Below, one piece after another: positions 56,679 to 64,000 of a stretch of DNA of 64,000 nucleotides. Position 1 is the first letter of the stretch, and each line of letters begins with the position of its first letter. Location of the stretch: positions 2,412,218-2,476,217 of the forward strand of contig CP075365.1 in assembly GCA_019454125.1 (NCBI GenBank), written 5' to 3'. Both the position numbers and the translations under genes were made by a program. The stretch comes from Fimbriimonadaceae bacterium. Its GTDB lineage: Bacteria > Armatimonadota > Fimbriimonadia > Fimbriimonadales > Fimbriimonadaceae. A model generated the notes under the pieces. That model had not been told where the DNA came from. It did not search any database and saw only the letters and a list, made by a program, of their open reading frames with translations.

Positions 56679-57278
56679 ATGAAAAATCTCCTCATCGTGG
56701 CAGCGGTTGCCGCCGCTGCGCTCAGCCAGGCCAGCGTCACTATGGCGACGTTCGCCGACCCCTCCACCAACTCGAGCGATTTCCTCTTCACGTTCAACTC
56801 GAACAACAACACCCTTTCGGGCAGTTACACGGGTTCGAACCTGACCCTTCTGACCCCCGGCTTCACGGGCGGCGGTTCGCTCTCGAACGTCAAGTTCGTG
56901 ATGGATCCGGTCAGCCTCACCGCTGTCATCCCTGGAATGCTCTATAACCTCGGCGCGGGCAGCGTCAAGTTCTACACGAGCGACATCAACACCCCGGACT
57001 TCCAGATCGACTTCGGCGGCGGCCTCTTCCTGAACCCGTTTAACGCGGGCTCCAGCGAGCTCACCGGCGACAACGTCGCCTTCAGCGGCCCGAACGTCCC
57101 CTTGGAACTCACCGACCGGCAGTTCTCGTTCAGCTTCGCGAACGCGGTCACCAGCGGTGGCGTCACGACCTACACCGGCTCCTTCACCTCCTCCGCGACC
57201 GTGGTTCCCGAACCCGCGTCGCTGATCGCGCTCGGTACGGGCATCGCGGCTTTCGCCGCCCGCCGCCGCAAAGCCTAA
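56679..57278 (+). CDS. PEP-CTERM sorting-signal exported protein (paralogue 2)
   Basis: A 199-residue secreted protein. Signal 'MKNLLIVAAVAAAALSQAS', body with 'MATFADPSTNSSDFLFTFN', 'TLLTPGFTGGGSLSNVKFVM' and 'GLFLNPFNAGSSELTGDNVA', and tail 'VPEPASLIALGTGIAAFAAR' then RRK. It is a close paralogue of the protein at 31118 and the one at 57534, and the blocks keep the same order. AGGAAAGG precedes the ATG by about 11 bases. A strong terminator follows. Exosortase is not in the window. Confidence 0.92.
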   Translation: MKNLLIVAAVAAAALSQASVTMATFADPSTNSSDFLFTFNSNNNTLSGSYTGSNLTLLTPGFTGGGSLSNVKFVMDPVSLTAVIPGMLYNLGAGSVKFYTSDINTPDFQIDFGGGLFLNPFNAGSSELTGDNVAFSGPNVPLELTDRQFSFSFANAVTSGGVTTYTGSFTSSATVVPEPASLIALGTGIAAFAARRRKA

Positions 57279-57304
57279 CCACATAGGCAAGGCGACAACA
57301 AAGA

Positions 57305-57334
57305 AGGCCCTCCGCGACGCGGAGGGCCTCTCTT
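57305..57334 (+). terminator. intrinsic terminator after PEP-CTERM gene 2
   Basis: Perfect 11-base arms AGGCCCTCCGC and GCGGAGGGCCT with a 3-base loop, followed by CTCTTTATT. Confidence 0.9.
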
Positions 57335-57533
57335 TATTAGCAGGTCTATATCGCGCCGAGTAGACTCTGTCTAGCGAATGAATTGTCGTTTTATACAACA
57401 AACACTATCGGTACTCTAACCGAGTAGTTCTTTGTCCACAATTTTATGAAAAGTGGTCACAGCTGGCCACTATTGAAACAAAGGTGTTACGGATGGAGGA
57501 AGCCGAGCTTCTTACCAACACCAGGTAATTCCA

Positions 57534-58130
57534 ATGACCATCAAAACTACCGCTATCGTCGCCTTCGGCGTTCTGGCCGCCAGCAGCCAGGCAAGTTTCA
57601 CCGTCGCCGCGTTCGCCGACCCGACCACGGGCAGCAACCAGCCGATGTTCACCTTCGACCGAGCGGGCATGACGCTCCAAGGCTCCTGGACCGTCACCGG
57701 CCTCACCCTCGAGACCCCCGGCCTCACCGGCGGCGGCCAAGTCGTCGATGCCAAGTTCGAAATGGACAAGGTCTCGCTGACCGTCGTCATACCGGACGTG
57801 CTCTACCGCCTCGGCGCGGGCCAGGTCAAGTTCTACACGAACGACCCGAACAACTCGTTCTTCGTGATCGACTTCGACGGCGGCGACTTCGTCAACCCGC
57901 TGATTGCGGGCGCCTCTGAGTTCAACGGCAACATCGTCGACTTCAGCGGCTCGCGCGTCCCGAGCGGCCTCTCCGACGAGGCGTTCGCCTTCAGCTTCGC
58001 CAACCCGCTCGTGAACGGCGACATCGTCACCTATACCAGCGCCTTCACCTCCTCGGCCGTGCCGGAGCCCGCGACCATGCTCGCCTTGGGTGTGGGTATC
58101 GCGGCCTTCGCGCGCCGACGCCGCGCCTGA
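57534..58130 (+). CDS. PEP-CTERM sorting-signal exported protein (paralogue 3)
   Basis: A 198-residue secreted protein with a signal ('AIVAFGVLAASSQAS'). Shared blocks are 'FTVAAFADPTTGSNQPMFTF', 'LETPGLTGGGQVVDAKFEMD' and 'GGDFVNPLIAGASEFNGNIV', and the tail is 'VPEPATMLALGVGIAAFARR'. It starts 255 bases after paralogue 2, so the pair arose by tandem duplication. AGGT precedes the ATG by nine bases. A hairpin without T-run follows. Confidence 0.92.
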   Translation: MTIKTTAIVAFGVLAASSQASFTVAAFADPTTGSNQPMFTFDRAGMTLQGSWTVTGLTLETPGLTGGGQVVDAKFEMDKVSLTVVIPDVLYRLGAGQVKFYTNDPNNSFFVIDFDGGDFVNPLIAGASEFNGNIVDFSGSRVPSGLSDEAFAFSFANPLVNGDIVTYTSAFTSSAVPEPATMLALGVGIAAFARRRRA

Positions 58131-58142
58131 TCACAGCGAGAC

Positions 58143-58177
58143 CCAGGGGCGGCGGCGCCCATGCCGCCAGCCCCTGG
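58143..58177 (+). terminator. hairpin after PEP-CTERM gene 3
   Basis: Arms CCAGGGGC (58143-58150) and GCCCCTGG (58170-58177) with inner GGCGGC/GCCGCC pairing. No T-run, so intrinsic termination is uncertain. Confidence 0.45.
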
Positions 58178-58264
58178 TCCCCGCCCCCCGGACCATCCCG
58201 TCCCAGCCTGCAGGGGCAGGGCCCGACTGGTACAATTCGAGGAGACCGCAAAGGAGCGAGAACG

Positions 58265-59413
<1,149 letters not shown>

Positions 59414-59422
59414 TCTCCGGTT

Positions 59423-59450
59423 CCCCCTCTCCCTTCCGAGGGAGAGGGGG
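59423..59450. repeat. REP-like perfect hairpin
   Basis: Perfect 12-base arms CCCCCTCTCCCT and AGGGAGAGGGGG around TCCG, followed by TGAGGG. I recall similar CCCTCTCCC...GGGAGAGGG elements as dispersed REP-like repeats in many bacterial genomes. Only this copy was noticed in the window. Confidence 0.7.
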
Positions 59451-59500
59451 TGAGGGCTCGCCATGGCCGCCCTTCCGGCCTATCTGCCCAACCTGGCGCG

Positions 59501-61528
59501 ATGTTGTCACAATCAAGCGTGCTCGGTGCGCTCGCCGCGACCCTCCTCATGCAAGACGCCTCCTTCCGCCCGCCGGCGGTACCCCTCGTCACCCACGACC
59601 CGTACCTCTCGGTCTGGTCGTTCACAGACCATCTCGCGGACGACTGGACCAAGCACTGGACGGGCAAGAACCATGCGCTGACGGGCATGGTGAGGGTCGA
59701 CGGAAGCACCTACCGGTGGATGTCGCTCGGTCTGGAGGAACTCCCCAAGGCAGAACAGCGGAAGCGCGAGGTCCTGCCCTCGAAGACGCACTACCTTTTC
59801 CGCGCGGGCGGGGTCGAACTCGCGGTCGACTTCCATGCCGCCGCCGACATCCGCGACGCCGACCAACTCTCCCGGAGCGATACCCGCATCGCCTTCTCGC
59901 TGGAATCCGTGGACGGCAAGAGGCACGAAGTGCAGATCTATCTGGACTGCTCGCCGGAGCTCGTCGTCAACGAAACCCAACAAGCGGTCTCCTGGTCGCG
60001 GATGAACCAAGGCGGGCGGACCCTTCTCGCAATATGGCACGAAGGGGGAGCCCCCCTCAACCGAGTGGGAGACGACCACCGCATCGACTGGGGCAAGCTG
60101 TTCTTCTTGGGGGAAGGCGGATTCGCGAGGATCGCGGAGAGCCGGGAATGCCGAAAAGACTTCGCTGCCAACGGTGCGCTCCTCGGCGACGACGAAACCC
60201 GCTTCCCGCGGCCCGCGCGCGATGGGTGGCCCGTCCTTGCGTGGTCCAGCAACGAGCTGGAAGTCGAGCCTGACAAGGCTCTTCTCGACGCGACCGCCGT
60301 CACCCTGGCTTACGACGACGTCGCCTCGATCGAATACTTCGGGCGTCCGCTGCAGGCCGCCTGGCGCAGCTCGGAGCCGAACCGGAGTTGGCCGGAGAAC
60401 CCATCCCAGGGCAGTCAGGACATCGACGCCTTCGCCGACGAATGGCGCGAGATCGGAGGGGCGGGCTATGCCCAGCTCTGCGCCCTGGCCTACCGCCAGT
60501 GCCTGGCGGCGCACAAGATCGTCCGGGACATCGACGGCACCCTCTTGATGTTCAGCAAGGAAAACTTCAGTAACGGGTGCATCGGCACAGTCGACGTCAT
60601 GTACCCCGCATGCCCCATCTTCCTCGCCTACAACCCCGCGCTCCTCAAGGCGAACATGGAGCCGGTGATGCAGTACGCGAGCATGCCTCGCTGGCCCTGG
60701 CCCTTCGCCCCGCACGACTTGGGGACCTACCCCAAGGCGAACGGACAGGTTTACGGCGGCGGCGAGCGGTCAGAGGAAGACCAGATGCCGGTCGAAGAGA
60801 GCGGCAACATGCTGATCATGGCCGCCGCCTATCTGGACCGGAGCGGCGACAAGGCTTGGATCGAAAAGTACTGGCCTCTCTGGACCAAATGGGCCGAGTA
60901 CCTGAGGCAGTACGGACTTGACCCAGGCGAGCAACTGTGCACGGACGACTTTGCCGGGCACCTCGCGCATAATGCCAACCTTTCCGTCAAGGCGATCGTC
61001 GCCATGGCCTGCTACGGCCGGCTTTGCGGGGCGACCGGTCGGGCCGCCGAGGCCGAGGAATGGGCCGCGGTCGCGAAGGAGCTTGCGGCACGATGGGCCG
61101 AGATGGCCGAGGACGGCGGCCACACCCGACTCGCCTTCGACCGCCCGGGCACCTGGAGCCAAAAGTACAACCTCGTCTGGGACAAAGTGCTCGACCTCGG
61201 CCTCTTTTCGAAAGAGACGTACGCCAAAGAGGTCGCCTGGTACATGGTCAGGCAGAACGCGTTCGGGCTCCCGCTGGATAACCGCGCCGACTATACAAAG
61301 CTGGATTGGACGGTCTGGACCGCTTGCCTGGCAGAAGAGCAGCGCGACTTCGACGCCTTGGTCGCGCCGCTCGTCAAGTGGATGAACGAGACGCCAGACC
61401 GCCTCCCCCTGACCGATTGGTTCGACACCAAGACGGGCAAGTGCGTCGGTTTCCGTGCGCGCTCGGTTGTGGGCGGCGTCTTCATGCCGCTTCTCCTGAA
61501 GAAGGCGGGACGGGCGCCCTTCAAGTAA
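59501..61528 (+). CDS. secreted glutaminase-like protein (DUF4965/DUF5127 type)
   Basis: A 675-residue protein with a signal-like start ('SVLGALAATLLMQDAS'). Blocks 'PLVTHDPYLSVWSFTDHLAD', 'CIGTVDVMYPACPIFLAYNP', 'MPRWPWPFAPHDLGTYP' and 'GNMLIMAAAYLDRSGDKAWI' match the (alpha/alpha)6-like DUF4965/DUF5127 glutaminase A family, several of which are fungal or bacterial secreted glutaminases or glycosidases. Its substrate here is unproven. ATG 59501 was chosen; the frame is open to 59450, inside the REP-like hairpin. It is convergent with the HD-GYP receptor. Confidence 0.85.
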   Translation: MLSQSSVLGALAATLLMQDASFRPPAVPLVTHDPYLSVWSFTDHLADDWTKHWTGKNHALTGMVRVDGSTYRWMSLGLEELPKAEQRKREVLPSKTHYLFRAGGVELAVDFHAAADIRDADQLSRSDTRIAFSLESVDGKRHEVQIYLDCSPELVVNETQQAVSWSRMNQGGRTLLAIWHEGGAPLNRVGDDHRIDWGKLFFLGEGGFARIAESRECRKDFAANGALLGDDETRFPRPARDGWPVLAWSSNELEVEPDKALLDATAVTLAYDDVASIEYFGRPLQAAWRSSEPNRSWPENPSQGSQDIDAFADEWREIGGAGYAQLCALAYRQCLAAHKIVRDIDGTLLMFSKENFSNGCIGTVDVMYPACPIFLAYNPALLKANMEPVMQYASMPRWPWPFAPHDLGTYPKANGQVYGGGERSEEDQMPVEESGNMLIMAAAYLDRSGDKAWIEKYWPLWTKWAEYLRQYGLDPGEQLCTDDFAGHLAHNANLSVKAIVAMACYGRLCGATGRAAEAEEWAAVAKELAARWAEMAEDGGHTRLAFDRPGTWSQKYNLVWDKVLDLGLFSKETYAKEVAWYMVRQNAFGLPLDNRADYTKLDWTVWTACLAEEQRDFDALVAPLVKWMNETPDRLPLTDWFDTKTGKCVGFRARSVVGGVFMPLLLKKAGRAPFK

Positions 61529-61531
61529 CCG

Positions 61532-63670
61532 CTAAGCGGCCGCCTGGCCCGGGCTCTCGGATGGCCTTTGGGCAGGGAGCGAGCGCAAAAAGGGCTCGAC
61601 CAAGGTCGGGTCGAACTGCGTCCCGGCGCCCTTCTCGATCTCAGCCCGGGCGACGTCCCACTGCAAGCCCTTGCGATAGGGGCGGTCGCTCGTCATCGCG
61701 TCCCACGTGTCGGCGAGCGCGAGGATCCGCGCCATGAGCGGGATGGTGAAGCCTTTCAGCCTGTCCGGGTAGCCGCGTCCGTCCCACCGCTCGTGGTGGT
61801 GGCGCACGCCCGGCACGGTCTCGGCAAGCGTCGGGACCTGGGAAACGATCTTCTCTCCGAAGACCGGGTGCTGCTCCATGATCGCCCGCTCGTCCCCGTC
61901 CAGCGCCGTGGCCTTCTTCAGGATCGAGTCCGGGACGCCGATCTTGCCGACGTCGTGGAGCGTGCCGGTCATGAAGACCAGCTCCACGAACTCTTCTTCG
62001 CTCCCGATCTCGCGGGCGAGCGCGGCGGCATAGGTCGCCACGCGATGCGAGTGGCCGTTCGTATAGGGGTCTTTGGCGTCGACCGCCTCGGCCAAGGCGC
62101 GGATGGTCGCATAGCTGCCGTTGGCGAGGAACTGCTGGAGCTCGAGCGGCGTGTCGCCGCCGTTCTCCGACGCCTGGAAACGCACCCAACGCGAGCGGCC
62201 GAGTTGCTTCGCCCGGGACGTCGCAAGCTCGGCCGCAAGGATGAGCAGTTCCGGCCGGCTCGCGTCTGTGCCGAACTCGGCGACACCGATGCTCAGGCTC
62301 GTGCCCGATTTTGTGCCCACCCTGTCCAACACCTCTTTGGCGAGGACACATCCGTTCACGGCGCTCACCTCCGGCAGGACCACGCCGAAGACGTCGCTCT
62401 GGTAGCGCGAGACGAGCGCCTTTTGGGGAAGGCTTTGCTGGAGGAGCCTGGCGACTTCGACTAAGAGTCGGTCGCCCGCCTCACGACCATGAACCCGGTT
62501 ATAGGCGCCGAACCGGTCGATGTCGATCATCATGACGCTGACGCGGGCCCCCGTCTCGTCGGCGCGGTGGCACTCCAGTTCTAGCTTCTCTTGGAAGGTC
62601 CGGTGGTTCGCGAGCTCGGTCAGTGGGTCGAGGCGCACCATCTCGATCAGGCGCTGGCGGCTCTCCCGCAGCGATTCGGACATCTCGTCGAACGTCCGCT
62701 CCAGCAAGCCGAACTCGTCGCTGCGGCTCGAGTTGAAAGGCTGGGGCCACTCTCCCAGGCGGAGCGCTCGGGCGGCGTCCAAGATCCCCTTCAGCGGGGT
62801 CGTCAGATACCTCGCAAAAATGATGGCGACCACGATGCTCACAAGCGTGGCGACCAGGATCGACATCGTCAGCAAGAGGACAAAGCGCTGGTAGGGCGCC
62901 CTCGCCTGGTCGACCGGCTTCAAAGCGATGAACCCAACCCCAGGCAGGTCCTCGCTTTGCGGGAAGGAATCGAACATCCCCAAGTGGGCCACGCCGTTTA
63001 CGGTGACCCTGTTCTGCTCGTCCGGCCGCATCAGCACGGCGTTCACGCCGCCCATAGACGAGGCTACGACGTGGTCGTCACGGACGAAGACGAGCTCCGT
63101 GCCGACGGACCGGGAGATCGTTTGGGCCAGTTCCTCCTCAAGCGCATTGGCCGCCGTCAGATAGGCCAAGACCTTGCCGCTTTGGCCCTTTATGGCGGTC
63201 GTGGCCGTGACGTACGGCTTGCCCTTCAGCAACGCCAGGCCGATGTGTTGCTGCCCGTTCTTCCAAGGCTGGATGCCTTTGAACTCGGCGACGAGGCCCA
63301 GGGGCAGGTCTGCCCCCGACTCTCCAAGGACATGGCCGAAGCCGTCAATAACGATGAGGGCACTCACGCCCATCTTGGGCCGGTAGTCGTCTACGGCCGC
63401 GTCTATCGCGGCATGATCCTTTTTGGCCACCACCGACTTAATCGAGGGCAGCTCCGCCACAAGGTGGACCTGCTGGGTGAGGTGCTCGCCTTCGGCCGAG
63501 ATGACTGAGGCGAGGACGTTCTTGGCGTTGCGCAAGTCCTGCCGCAGCGCCTTTTCGATCTGGGCGTCCGCCATCAAGTTGACCGAAGTCACTACCCCCA
63601 AGCCCATGGCGACCAAGGTGCCGAAGACCAAGGCCAAGATCTGGGAACGGATAGATCGGAACGCCGGCAT
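61532..63670 (-). CDS. membrane receptor with degenerate GGDEF and HD-GYP domains
   Basis: A 712-residue receptor. Membrane helices at about 10-32 and 264-287 flank a periplasmic Cache-like sensor (about 40-260); HAMP follows at about 288-340. A GGDEF-fold domain (about 341-500) has 'LDPLTELANHRTFQEKLELE' but its signature site reads 'RYQSDVF' (residues 422-428) where RYGGDEF is expected, so it should not synthesise c-di-GMP. The HD-GYP domain has 'LHDVGKIGVPD' (His572, Asp573) and 'HHHERWDGRGYPDRLKGF', so it should hydrolyse c-di-GMP. Confidence 0.92.
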   Translation of the reverse strand: MPAFRSIRSQILALVFGTLVAMGLGVVTSVNLMADAQIEKALRQDLRNAKNVLASVISAEGEHLTQQVHLVAELPSIKSVVAKKDHAAIDAAVDDYRPKMGVSALIVIDGFGHVLGESGADLPLGLVAEFKGIQPWKNGQQHIGLALLKGKPYVTATTAIKGQSGKVLAYLTAANALEEELAQTISRSVGTELVFVRDDHVVASSMGGVNAVLMRPDEQNRVTVNGVAHLGMFDSFPQSEDLPGVGFIALKPVDQARAPYQRFVLLLTMSILVATLVSIVVAIIFARYLTTPLKGILDAARALRLGEWPQPFNSSRSDEFGLLERTFDEMSESLRESRQRLIEMVRLDPLTELANHRTFQEKLELECHRADETGARVSVMMIDIDRFGAYNRVHGREAGDRLLVEVARLLQQSLPQKALVSRYQSDVFGVVLPEVSAVNGCVLAKEVLDRVGTKSGTSLSIGVAEFGTDASRPELLILAAELATSRAKQLGRSRWVRFQASENGGDTPLELQQFLANGSYATIRALAEAVDAKDPYTNGHSHRVATYAAALAREIGSEEEFVELVFMTGTLHDVGKIGVPDSILKKATALDGDERAIMEQHPVFGEKIVSQVPTLAETVPGVRHHHERWDGRGYPDRLKGFTIPLMARILALADTWDAMTSDRPYRKGLQWDVARAEIEKGAGTQFDPTLVEPFLRSLPAQRPSESPGQAAA

Positions 63671-64000
63671 GAGAGACTCTCGGGGCTAGGCTCGATTCAA
63701 CCAGGCCGGGCCAGCCGCCTCTGACACCCGTGCAAACCGACCGCCCAGTGCGACGGTCCTTAACATTTCCAAAAACATGGCTCCCCAATAGAAGAATCGG
63801 CACCGGAGCAGCGGTTTCTAACGTTGTGGCGCCCCCAAAAAGCGATCTTTTGAAATGACTCGTAGCCTGGAACACCATTCGTGGACTGCGGGGCCCCGGC
63901 AGTGCCCTTGCGGTTCTTCCAAGGCCAAGGGGTTGGCCAGCCGCTTGCGATGGCCCGGCGTCGATTCCCTAAGACCTTCGGCGCGAGGCCTTCCGCAGAT
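63671..64000. other. 330-base stretch with no supportable gene
   Basis: This is the upstream side of the HD-GYP receptor. No complete gene, tRNA or clear promoter is evident. An open frame from ATG 63855 on the plus strand reaches the window end and contains 'QCPCGSSKAKG', which recalls the SEC-C zinc motif (CxCGSxKxxK) but lacks the rest. It is not called as a gene. Confidence 0.4.

Noticed and set aside
63855-64000. Edge frame with a CPCGS motif resembling SEC-C
   Set aside because: Too short, no ribosome site, and the rest of the motif is missing; it would need sequence beyond the window.

Overview
This window is a GC-rich, gene-dense stretch of bacterial chromosome in which genes lie on both strands and many overlap their neighbours by 1-4 bases. 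The cell type looks diderm and heterotrophic. It has apolipoprotein N-acyltransferase (lnt), several lipobox proteins, a beta-barrel-like remnant, prepilin-like proteins, RodA, and three proteins ending in a PEP-CTERM sorting signal (VPEPA, a hydrophobic stretch, then RRR). These features plus the mix of families fit the Armatimonadota (Fimbriimonadia-like) best. That placement is an inference, because the window holds no rRNA or ribosomal protein gene.

Layout. 1-2141 (minus): pxpB-pxpA-pxpC, a translationally coupled 5-oxoprolinase operon whose last gene runs off the window. 2174-9132: dut, a zinc-ribbon/TPR membrane protein, purA, a small-ORF region with its own promoter, ribBA, a lipoprotein and pyrG. 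9199-15144: a basic-tailed protein, a GNAT acetyltransferase, an AI-2E-type exporter, a CCA-adding enzyme, an ArsR regulator coupled to a SulP transporter with a palindromic operator, and tRNA-Ala(GGC). 15321-18365: three prepilin-like genes in one operon. 18407-23888: a cysteine-desulfurase-like enzyme, a secreted repeat protein, a glycoside-hydrolase-like protein and a membrane Ser/Thr kinase. 23889-25300: an AT-richer insert with a broken beta-barrel gene and a YHS-TlpA fusion, ending beside tRNA-Ser(UGA). 25474-29417 (minus): lnt, a histidine phosphatase, a Clp1/Grc3-like protein without a P-loop, and an HD-GYP protein. 29605-42584: icd, the first PEP-CTERM gene, DUF423, a Rieske oxygenase, DUF4332, uvrB, a HerA/DUF853 ATPase, a lipoprotein, rhodanese-sufE, enolase, DinB and Mn-type SOD. 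42804-49763 (minus): eight tightly coupled genes with a SecD-P1-like protein, four exported proteins sharing an 'FPLxxGxxWxY'-type motif, rodA, a MoxR ATPase and a glycosyltransferase. 49916-63670: ftsK, a PPOX-fold protein, cdd, an unknown protein, rmuC with a 35-residue membrane peptide upstream, prpB, two more PEP-CTERM genes, a citrate/methylcitrate synthase, a DUF4965-type secreted enzyme and a GGDEF-like/HD-GYP receptor.

How the genes work together. Central metabolism is represented by icd, eno, citrate synthase and prpB, and nucleotide supply by purA, pyrG, dut and cdd. Envelope growth genes include rodA, ftsK and lnt. Two HD-GYP proteins suggest cyclic-di-GMP turnover.

Most striking signals. 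(1) Many genes carry a -10-like hexamer ending only about 6-9 bases before the start codon, with no Shine-Dalgarno, which points to widespread leaderless transcription. (2) The rodA-coupled operon of related exported proteins. (3) A Clp1/Grc3-like protein lacking its kinase P-loop. (4) A PEP-CTERM paralogue family with no exosortase nearby. All start-site choices and functions come from reading the sequence; no database search was run.
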